Assembly (NCBI GenBank): GCA_964621645.1
Contig: CAZUMH010000020.1
Location: 1-40,502, forward strand
Reading direction: 5' to 3'
Length of the DNA: 40,502 nucleotides
Source: CAZUMH01 sp964621645
GTDB lineage: Bacteria > Zhuqueibacterota > QNDG01 > JAGLOF01
This document shows positions 32,952 through 40,502 of the stretch, piece by piece (position 1 is the stretch's first letter; the number at the start of each line of letters is the position of its first letter). The notes beneath the pieces were generated by a model that saw only the letters and a list, made by a program, of their open reading frames with translations, ran no database searches and was not told where the DNA came from. Made by a program: the position numbers and the translations under genes.

Positions 32952-35738
32952 TTACCTCAGCAGGATCGCTTTCCCGCTGCTGGAAAATTCACCCGCCGTA
33001 ATTCGATAAATATACACTCCGCTGCTCACCGGAATCCCTCTGTCGTCAGTGGCATCCCAGACGGTGCGGTGTTCTCCGGCCTCCATTCGCCGGTCTATAA
33101 GACTCCGCACTTTGCGGCCGGCTGCGTCATATACGATAAGGTGCACCTGTGCGGGCCTGGAAAGCCGGTATGAAATCGTCGTTTCGGGGTTGAAGGGATT
33201 CGGATAGTTACCCTGCAGCTGAAAATCTTCCGGAGGATCTATTGAGGCAACTTCCGTGGGGGCTGTGGCGGTGAATATCCCCTTTCCGTGAGTCGCTGCC
33301 ACAATCAACCCGTCCGAGGCTCTGCACTTCACCATATCAGTCACAACATTTCCGATAGTTGTCGGGCCTTCCCATATCCAGCTTGTGGAGCCACCGTTAA
33401 GATTGCTGGTGGAGTAGAGACCCGTACTGGTAGCCACGAAATAGGTGGTACCGCCGGCCCCATTAAAAATACAGGCCCAGCGGCAGGAAGGACCGTTACC
33501 GGAGCCATCTGTATATTCTTCAAGATTCCCGCTCACACTCGTCCAGGAAGAACCTCCATTACTGGTATAGTAGAGGCTGACGACCTCGTAATTTGAAAAT
33601 ACAGCCAACGCCTTATCTCCATTGCTGGGATCAATCGCGATACAGCTTGAGAAGCCTCCCTGGGGGTGGGTGAAGGACAATGTGGGCACTGGATTTCCGC
33701 TGTTGGCATTGTCAATCCGATAAATCTTACCTTCCTTCGTGCCGTAATATACCCGATTTGCGGGATTGCTGGTGGAGACACTTACGGAAGTCAGCATCGT
33801 GTCGCCTTTGGCGGCAACCTGAGTCAGCTCATCCCAGTACGAAGCGGAAGCGGGATTGTTGCTGTAACTGGGGATCGAAGCTACATCATTGCAGCGCCAG
33901 AGACGGTCCCTGCCGATCATATAGACGATGTCTCCATCATTTGGATCCACCACAAAGGGATTGATGAAGAGATTGTATTGCGCCCCGTCCGGATCAATGC
34001 GAGCCCAGTTTAACATATTTCCATTGCTATTATACCGGTAGACATATATTGTCCCGTTCTGCCAGGAAGTGAAGACATTCTGCCCTTCATTACCGATGGC
34101 ACAGAAGCTTCCGTCACCCGAGAGCATCTTGCTCCACGGTACAGTGGGTCCGAGAGTATTGGTGATCCAGGTACCATTATCCTGCATGCCTCCAACGATC
34201 GAATTGGAGAAATGCCCGGAAATATCAATATCCACCGTATAAAATTGTGAGGTCTGGTATCCTTTATTCAAAGAACTCCAGACAACCGTGGCACTGGTGT
34301 TATTTGTGGTTTTTGCCAGTCCGCCATCGTTCCCGGTGATCATCTGATCAGGCGATCCGGGAATGAAGGCCAGGGAATGCTGGTCACAGAAATGATTCTG
34401 AATCATGGAGTAGTCGTCGGCTGTGGCGTAGCCGCCGATCCGTGTCGTATTGGTCGCCGTGGCGAACCCATCCGTGGAACGGTACAAGCTTTTACCGCCG
34501 ATGAACACCGTGTTGACATTGTTCGGTTTCACACGCAGGAGCAGATCGTAGGAATTCTGACTGTCGAAGTCCCCTGTGTTTCCGCCGCTAGCCGGCAAAT
34601 TGGCGCTGCGGTTCTCCCAGGAGCCTCCCGCTCCGGAACCGTCTCCTGATAGATAGGTGTATTTCCAGAGGCTGTGGCCGGTGGTACCAGTCCCCGGTGT
34701 CTCGGCAAGGAAGTAGATGACATTTTCATTTGACGGAGCAATGCCGATGACAGTACGCTTATAAAAAGCGGGCCAGCCTGAAGGTGTGATGTTCACCCAG
34801 CTTGTGCCGTTTGTGGAACGCCAGATTCCTTTATCCGTGCCGCTGCTGCCTCCTGCAGTCGTGCCGCCGCTGCTCATAGTGGCATATACAACTCCCGAGG
34901 AAGTCACCGCGACATCACTGTAGTAAGACCAGGGTGAAGCACCGCCCAGTTGGAAGGTCCAGCTGTTCCCTCCGTCTGTGCTTCGTCTCAATGCGCCCCA
35001 GCAGGCCACGTAGATCTCGCCGCTGCCGGAATTGGTGGGATCAAGAGCCATGTTCCAGATGTAATCGAAATAGGAATCAAAAACTGTAGGAGTTCCGAAA
35101 AAAGTGCTCGGCAAAACATTCCAGGTGACACCGCCGTCGGTCGATTTATAGATGCCGTCTCCGTTGTAGAAAGCGCTCCCGCTACCGTTCGCCGAATTGC
35201 CGATGTACTCACCGGTGCCGTAATACCAGGTGCTCCGGTGTCCGCTGCGTGTATCCTGACCCAGACAGGTGATGCTGTGCAGTGCCGCCGGATTGGTGGT
35301 ATTCGTCCAGGTTTGACCTCCGTTCGTGGACCTGAACATCGCTCCGGAGACGCCACCGGCCAAGATATAATTATTGTCGACATCGACGCCCAGAGCCCGG
35401 GTGCGGCCTCCGACATTATAGGGTCCGGAGGAGGTCCAGGTAAGTGCCTCGGTTTCGTAGAGCTTGCCCATCCTGATCAGATCATCACGAGATGAGATGG
35501 AACGGGCGAATTGCCGTTCTCTTTCCTTTATTTGCTCCGGGATCCTTTCTGTAACAGGATTTCGCAACCGTAAAAATTCAAATTGAGCCCGCCCTCTGGG
35601 ATCATCGGGTTTACCCTGGGTTGCTTCCATATTGCCGGGCATCCGGGGAACCGGCTTGTTATGCGGCCATTGCATTACAATCGATGCCGCCAGCAGAACG
35701 ATCAATCCTGCCAGTATATATAGCGATCTCCCTCTCAT
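32952..35738 (-). CDS. Large secreted BNR/sortilin-like repeat protein with type IX sorting domain
   Basis: 928 residues. ATG 35738 follows GGGAGGGAAT, and the N-terminus is a signal peptide or anchor (LYILAGLIVLLAASIVM). From about 90 to 820 it is a multi-bladed propeller of BNR/Asp-box repeats: MFRSTNGGQTWTNTT, IYKSTDGGVTWNVL, LRRSTDGGNSWTFQ, IWRSTNGTSWVNIT, LYYTSNGGSSWTSV. The last 94 residues are a sorting domain (QGNYPNPFNPETTISYRLSR, VYDAAGRKVRSLID, ASSGVYIYRI-like strand, ending KAILLR). Sortilin-like BNR proteins are often large exported binding proteins; the Asp boxes are also found in sialidases, but no sialidase arginine triad was identified. Downstream of the small SAP-like gene, 27 bp apart. 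Confidence 0.9.
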   Translation of the reverse strand: MRGRSLYILAGLIVLLAASIVMQWPHNKPVPRMPGNMEATQGKPDDPRGRAQFEFLRLRNPVTERIPEQIKERERQFARSISSRDDLIRMGKLYETEALTWTSSGPYNVGGRTRALGVDVDNNYILAGGVSGAMFRSTNGGQTWTNTTNPAALHSITCLGQDTRSGHRSTWYYGTGEYIGNSANGSGSAFYNGDGIYKSTDGGVTWNVLPSTFFGTPTVFDSYFDYIWNMALDPTNSGSGEIYVACWGALRRSTDGGNSWTFQLGGASPWSYYSDVAVTSSGVVYATMSSGGTTAGGSSGTDKGIWRSTNGTSWVNITPSGWPAFYKRTVIGIAPSNENVIYFLAETPGTGTTGHSLWKYTYLSGDGSGAGGSWENRSANLPASGGNTGDFDSQNSYDLLLRVKPNNVNTVFIGGKSLYRSTDGFATATNTTRIGGYATADDYSMIQNHFCDQHSLAFIPGSPDQMITGNDGGLAKTTNNTSATVVWSSLNKGYQTSQFYTVDIDISGHFSNSIVGGMQDNGTWITNTLGPTVPWSKMLSGDGSFCAIGNEGQNVFTSWQNGTIYVYRYNSNGNMLNWARIDPDGAQYNLFINPFVVDPNDGDIVYMIGRDRLWRCNDVASIPSYSNNPASASYWDELTQVAAKGDTMLTSVSVSTSNPANRVYYGTKEGKIYRIDNANSGNPVPTLSFTHPQGGFSSCIAIDPSNGDKALAVFSNYEVVSLYYTSNGGSSWTSVSGNLEEYTDGSGNGPSCRWACIFNGAGGTTYFVATSTGLYSTSNLNGGSTSWIWEGPTTIGNVVTDMVKCRASDGLIVAATHGKGIFTATAPTEVASIDPPEDFQLQGNYPNPFNPETTISYRLSRPAQVHLIVYDAAGRKVRSLIDRRMEAGEHRTVWDATDDRGIPVSSGVYIYRITAGEFSSSGKAILLR

Positions 35739-35765
35739 ATTCCCTCCCTGAAAATTATTTAAAAA

Positions 35766-36089
35766 TCATACAATCGCTTTGCGTAATTGAGCCTTTAGCT
35801 CTTTGATCTTTTTCCTTGCAGCCACCATTTTCTTTCTGTCTTTCTTAGCGATTGCGTCATCCCTCTCCTTCTTTATCTTTTTTATTTTTTGTTTAATTGT
35901 CGTCTTATCAACCCCAACCACTTCATGATGTTCATGCATGGGGATTGACATGGCTGTACAAATGGCCTCTATCAAGTGGTCCTTATTTAACTGGGTATAC
36001 CCCTTGACCGCCTCATGATCCAATCCTTTGGCAATTTCTTGCAAATCTGTTTTATTCATGTGCTTTAGTTCTTTAAACGTATAGGGCAT
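35766..36089 (-). CDS. Small protein with Rho N-terminal/SAP-like domain and basic coiled tail
   Basis: 107 residues. ATG 36089 follows AAAGGAGG. Residues about 5-50 resemble the Rho N-terminal/SAP helix-loop-helix fold (FKELKHMNKTDLQEIAKGL, then YTQLNKDHLIEAICTAM). The C-terminal half is a highly charged Lys-rich helix (DKTTIKQKIKKIKKERDDA). Likely binds nucleic acid; cytoplasmic, with no catalytic motif. The exact role is unknown. A 15-bp palindrome lies about 35 bp upstream. Confidence 0.82.
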   Translation of the reverse strand: MPYTFKELKHMNKTDLQEIAKGLDHEAVKGYTQLNKDHLIEAICTAMSIPMHEHHEVVGVDKTTIKQKIKKIKKERDDAIAKKDRKKMVAARKKIKELKAQLRKAIV

Positions 36090-36122
36090 AATGTCGATCC
36101 TCCTTTCCAGGTGAGTAAAATA

Positions 36123-36137
36123 ATTATCAATGATAAT
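36123..36137. promoter_or_regulatory. 15-bp palindrome in the divergent intergenic region
   Basis: ATTATCA-A-TGATAAT, perfect 7-bp arms, 34 bp upstream of the small SAP-like gene. Possible operator. The half-sites resemble those of Fur sites, but in the outward order rather than the usual TGATAAT-N-ATTATCA. Confidence 0.35.
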
Positions 36138-36304
36138 AGCAGGAAAATGCAGGAGATAAAAAATTTACAAAAAAAAGCAGCGGAAAAAAAGAGAAATGTT
36201 CCAGATGTGCCTCACCAGCAGAGGGACATCTTTGGGAAAAATTATCTCTTGCACCCCGTTTCATCCCTTCGTACATTTCATCGGCTTTGATGGAGGATTT
36301 CTTT

Positions 36305-36805
36305 ATGGAATGGCTTGGTATCGTCCTTCTCTCATTATTTCTCCTGGCTGGTATTGTGGTTATTTTTTTCGGCATCGCCGGAACGTTTATTATTGTTGCC
36401 AGTACTCTCGTATACGGATTGGCCACTGGATTTCAACGAATCAGCCTTGGATTCATTCTTATTCTTCTGGCTATCGCTATAATACTTGAAGTGCTGGAAG
36501 AAATCCTCTCCGGTATTATGGCAAAGCGATTCGGCGGGAGCCGCCGGGCCATGGTAGGAGCAATCATTGGAGGATTTATCGGAGCCCTTTTAGGGACTCC
36601 TCTTGCTCCGGTAATCGGTACTCTTCTCGGCGGATTTCTGGGTGCTTTCCTAGGGGCGTCCCTCCTTGAATTCATCGGCGGAGGTGACGCAAACATCGCA
36701 CTGCGAACCGGATTCGGAGCTCTTCTTGGAGCTATCGGCGGTAAGATCACTAAAATTATCGTAGCTGTTATCATGGTCATCATGGTTTATATCAAGTTGT
36801 TTTAA
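36305..36805 (+). CDS. DUF456-family membrane protein
   Basis: 166 residues from ATG 36305, seven bases after GGAGG. Five or so hydrophobic segments; the glycine-rich repeats MVGAIIGGFIGALLGTPLAP and GTLLGGFLGAFLGASLLEFI are typical of DUF456, with the LEEILSGIMAKRFGGSRRA segment preceding them. An inner-membrane protein of unknown function. It stands alone between divergent and convergent neighbours and is followed by a bidirectional terminator. Confidence 0.9.
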   Translation: MEWLGIVLLSLFLLAGIVVIFFGIAGTFIIVASTLVYGLATGFQRISLGFILILLAIAIILEVLEEILSGIMAKRFGGSRRAMVGAIIGGFIGALLGTPLAPVIGTLLGGFLGAFLGASLLEFIGGGDANIALRTGFGALLGAIGGKITKIIVAVIMVIMVYIKLF

Positions 36806-36861
36806 CAGCCGATGACAATTGTATGTATTTTCACTATCCATGGATTTCATTAATCATATAA

Positions 36862-36892
36862 AAAGACCGGCCTTTGCTGAAGCCGGTCTCTT
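36862..36892. terminator. Bidirectional terminator between DUF456 gene and parvulin operon
   Basis: Stem AGACCGGC with GCCGGTCT and a 10-nt loop. On the minus strand it is followed by TTTTTATAT, so it strongly ends the parvulin operon; on the plus strand it is followed by CTTTAACC, weaker. Confidence 0.85.
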
Positions 36893-36916
36893 TAACCAGA
36901 ATGATCTTGCTACATA

Positions 36917-38206
36917 TTATTTAAGCGCATCTTCATTTATTTTAATATGAATATTCGCCTTTAACTCTTCAACCCAATTCTTCATTACTTCAGACTGTTT
37001 CTGTTGCAGGGCCAAGTTTTTAATATAATTGTAATCCTTTTCCAGAGAGTAGGGCCTCTCCTTTTCTTCTGCCTCTTTTAAAACTAAATGATAACCGAAT
37101 TGAGTGCGGAATGGTGCGCTGATCTCACCCACTTTCAAAGTATCCGTGGCTTCCACAAAAGCCTGCAGCTGCATGTCGCTTATCGACAGCCAGCCGAGAT
37201 CACCGCCTCTTGATGCGGATTGCTGATCTTCAGAGTAAAGCACCGCCAAAGAATCGAACGGTTCTCCGTTCACCGCTTTCTGGCGGATTTCTGTTATCTT
37301 GTCCAGGGCATCCTGTTCATCCGAGGCAGTCTGTCGAATTGCCTTGAATATATGGGCAACCCGCACATTCTCTCCCCTCCATTCGAGACATTTAATCAAA
37401 TGAAGCCCGATATCAGTCTGCACTATTCCCGAAACCTCGCCTTCCTTCAACCGAAAGGCGACATCTTCGAATTCCGGGAATAGTTCTCCCTTGCTGATGA
37501 AGCCGAGATCACCGCCGACCGAAGCTGTCCCCGGGTCTTCAGAATACTGTTTCGCCATATCCTCGAATGTAGCTCCTTCGCGGAGTTTTTGCTGAATTTC
37601 TTTCATTTCTTCCAACGCCTTATTATATGCTTCTCCTCCAGGCTTTATTCCAATTAAAATATGTCTCAATTTTACCATTTCGCTTCTTTCCGGGAGGCTG
37701 TCCCGATACGTGTCGAAAAACTCTTCTACTTCCTGAGGGTAGATCTGAACATCTCGCAACTTTGCCATCCGCACGTCTTGAATCATCAACTGTTCCCGGA
37801 TGTCCTCGAAACTATCTCGTTTAATTTTTTGTATAGACTTCCCAAAACTCTCTTCAACCTTTTCAACCGAACCGGCTTGATCTATATACATCTGAAGGCG
37901 GCGATCCAACTCCGCTTCGACTCGGTCGTCACTGACCGTAACCGTATCCTCTTTGGCCTTTATAAGCAGTACTTTCTGTCCGATAAACTCATCCAACACC
38001 AATTTCTTTATTTTTTCATACTGTTCACCTGTCGGTGATATCCCCTGCCGCATGGCCAGCATCTCAGCTTGCTGAAGAACCTGACTGCGCAGAACGACCT
38101 TGTCCCCAACCACTGCCGCTACGGCTTCGATTATTTCCTGACCGGCCGTCTGTGTAACAGCTGTTAATGTTACAAGCAAGATCAAAGACGCTCGAAATAT
38201 TCTCAT
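36917..38206 (-). CDS. SurA-like periplasmic peptidyl-prolyl isomerase with two parvulin domains
   Basis: About 429 residues from ATG 38206, which follows GGAG by 8 nt and opens a signal peptide (MRIFRASLILLVTLTAVTQTAG). A SurA N-terminal chaperone region (EIIEAVAAVVGDKVVLRSQV, about 24-170) is followed by two parvulin domains, about 175-275 (LRHILIGIK, ATFEDMAKQYSEDPGTASVG, GGDLGFI) and about 285-385 (VAHIFKAIRQTA, FDSLAVLYSEDQQSASRGG, FGYHLVLKE). The order and length match SurA, which escorts outer-membrane proteins. Third in a run of parvulin genes. Confidence 0.92.
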   Translation of the reverse strand: MRIFRASLILLVTLTAVTQTAGQEIIEAVAAVVGDKVVLRSQVLQQAEMLAMRQGISPTGEQYEKIKKLVLDEFIGQKVLLIKAKEDTVTVSDDRVEAELDRRLQMYIDQAGSVEKVEESFGKSIQKIKRDSFEDIREQLMIQDVRMAKLRDVQIYPQEVEEFFDTYRDSLPERSEMVKLRHILIGIKPGGEAYNKALEEMKEIQQKLREGATFEDMAKQYSEDPGTASVGGDLGFISKGELFPEFEDVAFRLKEGEVSGIVQTDIGLHLIKCLEWRGENVRVAHIFKAIRQTASDEQDALDKITEIRQKAVNGEPFDSLAVLYSEDQQSASRGGDLGWLSISDMQLQAFVEATDTLKVGEISAPFRTQFGYHLVLKEAEEKERPYSLEKDYNYIKNLALQQKQSEVMKNWVEELKANIHIKINEDALK

Positions 38207-38249
38207 GAATTCTCCATTCGCTGTTTGTCTAAAGCGTGGGAAACAGTTA

Positions 38250-39125
38250 TCATTGATTCTCTTCTTCTGTTTGCTCCCCGATAGTGTTACTCGGCATATT
38301 GACATATACCTTCATCTTATTCTGAAGCTGAAAAATAAGATCATAATATATTGCTCGTTCCTTGCTGACACGGAGACGCTGAATAATGTCATCTCTTGCT
38401 TCGTTGAGAGTCAGCAAGTCACCTCTATTCCGTTTTTGCACTACTTTCAGGAGATGGTATCCATGGTCGCTTCGGAAAACAGGACTAAGAGCTCCTGCTT
38501 GTGTCCTTACTGCATGCCGCCACACCTCTGGAATAACATCTTTAGCAGTGAAAAATCCGGCATCTCCTCCCTTTTCCTTAAAGGGACCGATTGAAGATTC
38601 TCGGGCAACCGTCTCAAAATCCTTGCCCGCTACAATACTCTGATAGGCAAGATTGGCGGAAGTCCTGTCATCTGTAAGAATATGGAGTGCGTGTATTTCA
38701 TCCTCCGATACGCGGAAGAGCTCCTGGTTTTTTGTATAATAATTATTTATTTCATCTTCCGATATCTGTACTTTTTCCGCGAATGTTTTTTCAAGAAGAC
38801 GATTGGCCAAATATTCTTTTTTCACCAGTTCAATTTCGAAATCCAATCGCTCCGAATCGTTAAGCTTGAGTCTCCGGGCTTCCTGTGATAATATTTCACG
38901 GTTTACCCATCTCTCAACGTACTCGCTTTCCTGGGCCGGTTTCATTCCTTCCCACTCGAGCCGCTTGCTTAACTCCTGCCTGGTAAGAGTGACCCGTCCC
39001 ACCTGTGCAACGATTTCATCAGTATCCTGTCGGGAAGAACATCCTGCACCTATAATAATAGCCGAGAGAACTGCCGTCGACAGAATTAAAAATATTGTTT
39101 TAACTGCTGCTTTTTCCGAATTCAC
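38250..39125 (-). CDS. Parvulin-type peptidyl-prolyl isomerase, probable lipoprotein
   Basis: 291 residues from GTG 39125, eight bases after GAGGT; it overlaps the upstream PPIase by 26 bp. The N-terminal signal ends at a cysteine (AIIIGAGCSS, residue 29), suggesting lipidation although the -3 residue is not the classical Leu. A SurA-N-like helical region precedes one parvulin domain (about 145-240: IHALHILTDDRTSANLAYQS, FETVARESSIG, GGDAGFFT, FRSDHGYHLLKVV). PrsA/PpiD-like foldase in the envelope. Confidence 0.9.
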   Translation of the reverse strand: MNSEKAAVKTIFLILSTAVLSAIIIGAGCSSRQDTDEIVAQVGRVTLTRQELSKRLEWEGMKPAQESEYVERWVNREILSQEARRLKLNDSERLDFEIELVKKEYLANRLLEKTFAEKVQISEDEINNYYTKNQELFRVSEDEIHALHILTDDRTSANLAYQSIVAGKDFETVARESSIGPFKEKGGDAGFFTAKDVIPEVWRHAVRTQAGALSPVFRSDHGYHLLKVVQKRNRGDLLTLNEARDDIIQRLRVSKERAIYYDLIFQLQNKMKVYVNMPSNTIGEQTEEENQ

Positions 39126-40502
39126 GATCGAGCACCTCTTTATTAATGGTCACATGCTCTTTTTCTTTCATGCTGTTCAGCCATTCGTCCTCACGGGATT
39201 TTCTGATGGATTTGATGAGGTCGTCCTTGACCTTATCTTTGATTTGGCTGAATTTCTGCACGTTTTGTTGTTTTGCATCGAGAATTTCAATGATTGAATA
39301 CCCGTTATTATCCAGTTCAATCGGAGGGGAAATCTGGTTGATTTTCATTGTGAAGGCAACCTTTCCAATCTTGCCCCAGTTGTCTTCCTTTATATACCCC
39401 AGCACTCCCTTACGTGATCTAAATCCCGGACGTTCAGTATATTTTCCTGCCAGTTCCTGGAGGGGGACGCCGGATTTCACTTTCTTATAAAACTCATTCG
39501 CTCGCTGAATATTTGTCACATATAATTCTCTGACTTTTTTCTGAGCCGGAATAGTGTAGTTTTTCTCCTGGTTCTCCCTGTAAAACCTTCTCAGGTCCTG
39601 ATCAGTGTGATCGATTTTTCCGATGATATCCTGTTCCGTATACTGCTTGATCATTTCTTCCCGCAGCATTTTATTACATTGCTCCACAATCTCCGGATCA
39701 CGATCCAGCCCTTTTTTATAGGCGATATCAAGAAGAACTTCTGCGCGAACCCATATATCCAGATAATTCTCTAAAGCATTTTTGCTCGTCAGGGAAATAC
39801 GGGTGTTCGGGGGATAATTTTCCAATCTCGTCTTTACCAAATGCAATGTAACGGGTCCAAAACGGGAAGAACCGAGTTTTGTGTCCAGTTGCTTTTCATC
39901 GATACGTGCCAGTTCTGCTGCTATCGCCGAAGCTGTTGAACCCATTGATTTAAATTTATCACTCCACATCTGAAGAAGAGAATCATCATAACTTACCTGG
40001 TATTTTTCTTTTGCATCATCCCAGTATTTTCTGGCCAAATCCTCTATCACCATCTGATTATTATGCTGTAAAACCCGAAAGATCTCATTTCTCGCCGTTT
40101 TGTATGGTTTCCTCTCTACGTTGTTAATCTTTTCCACTTTAAGAATGTGGTAGCCCATTTTGTTTATTGTCGGTTTTGAGACTTGACCCACCTTCATGGT
40201 AAATGCCGTTTTAAGCATTTCATCGTTAAACCTGGTATACCGTATAACTCCAAGCAGACCGTTTCGACGCTTGGATTGGGAGTCTTGGCTGAATTGAGCC
40301 ACCAGATCCTCATATTTTGCACCCGCCTTATAAAGGGCATAGACACTGTCAGCAACGCTTTTTACGGAATCCCTGGTGGCCTTATCCGCAAAAGCAGGGA
40401 ATTTAAAAAATATGTCTTTGCATAATACTTCCTTGCCCTGCATAGCATAAATATTACGAATTGTAGATTCTTTTATCACCTTGTCTATTACTTCTTTTTC
40501 GT
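39100..40502 (-). CDS. Parvulin-type peptidyl-prolyl isomerase (N-terminus off window)
   Basis: The frame is open to the right edge (about 467 codons visible), so the true start and signal peptide lie outside; the GTG at 40479 is not convincing as a start because coding continues before it. Two parvulin-like domains: near the visible N-terminus (YEDLVAQFSQDSQSKRRNGL and MGYHILKVEKINN) and near the C-terminus (KKVRELYVTNIQRANEFYKK, GYIKEDNWGKIGKVAFTMK, NNGYSIIEIL), separated by a helical SurA-N-like segment. First of three tandem foldase genes on this strand; its 3' end overlaps the next gene by 26 bp. Confidence 0.88.
   Translation of the reverse strand, partial: EKEVIDKVIKESTIRNIYAMQGKEVLCKDIFFKFPAFADKATRDSVKSVADSVYALYKAGAKYEDLVAQFSQDSQSKRRNGLLGVIRYTRFNDEMLKTAFTMKVGQVSKPTINKMGYHILKVEKINNVERKPYKTARNEIFRVLQHNNQMVIEDLARKYWDDAKEKYQVSYDDSLLQMWSDKFKSMGSTASAIAAELARIDEKQLDTKLGSSRFGPVTLHLVKTRLENYPPNTRISLTSKNALENYLDIWVRAEVLLDIAYKKGLDRDPEIVEQCNKMLREEMIKQYTEQDIIGKIDHTDQDLRRFYRENQEKNYTIPAQKKVRELYVTNIQRANEFYKKVKSGVPLQELAGKYTERPGFRSRKGVLGYIKEDNWGKIGKVAFTMKINQISPPIELDNNGYSIIEILDAKQQNVQKFSQIKDKVKDDLIKSIRKSREDEWLNSMKEKEHVTINKEVLDREFGKSSS

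Noticed and set aside
36123..36137. Fur box
   Set aside because: Half-sites are in the reverse order (ATTATCA-N-TGATAAT) relative to the Fur 7-1-7 motif and no iron gene is adjacent.
1..40502. CRISPR array, insertion sequence or prophage
   Set aside because: No regularly spaced repeats, transposase motifs or phage structural genes were found on either strand.

Overview
The window looks like a chromosomal segment of a bacterium from the FCB side of the tree that is not a typical Bacteroidota. Two secreted proteins end in the NYPNPFN-type sorting domain used by type IX secretion, and SecA is long with the Bacteroidota/Chlorobi-type NBD1 insertion. Against Bacteroidota proper, nearly every gene has a strong GGAGG-like ribosome binding site, and two promoters are textbook TTGACA-N17-TATATT. 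Uncultured lineages such as Neomarinimicrobiota, KSB1, Calditrichota or Latescibacterota fit; I cannot choose from sequence alone. No insertion sequence, phage gene or CRISPR array was seen.

Layout. (i) 1-7382, minus strand: a two-component system (histidine kinase 7382-5352, PhoB-like regulator 5356-4661), then a secreted TPR/beta-propeller protein (4531-2444) and a secreted CARDB/carbohydrate-binding-type protein that leaves the window on the left. The upstream regions of the kinase, the propeller gene and the left-edge gene all carry 11-bp-phased direct repeats of (A/T)TGACA/TTTACA. In the last two the whole promoter is superimposable base for base in spacing. (ii) 7624-16420, minus strand: a type IX cargo protein, gcvPA, a TrmH-family methyltransferase coupled to a sodium symporter, then efp-accB-accC-gcvH reading from one strong promoter. 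(iii) 16580-32876, plus strand: a CAU tRNA, a zinc-ribbon coiled-coil protein, an RNase HI-like gene abutting rnpB, then recJ-nusB-secA-topA-xer-hpf-hprK-mlaD-like, and an envelope module (transglutaminase, DUF1573, cysteine-less rhodanese, MauE-like). (iv) 32952-36089, minus: a large BNR-repeat type IX cargo and a small SAP/Rho-N-like protein. (v) 36305-36805, plus: a DUF456 membrane protein. (vi) 36917-40502, minus: three consecutive parvulin-type peptidyl-prolyl isomerases, the first truncated by the right edge.

How it fits together. The conserved core covers translation and RNA processing (EF-P, NusB, RNase P RNA, HPF), DNA maintenance (RecJ, TopA, Xer), fatty acid precursor supply (AccBC) and one-carbon metabolism (GcvH, GcvPA). 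The other half is envelope biology: SecA export, parvulin chaperones, MlaD-like lipid handling and surface-displayed cargo. The most interesting part is the left end, where an OmpR-family system appears to control itself and its two secreted neighbours through a shared operator design.
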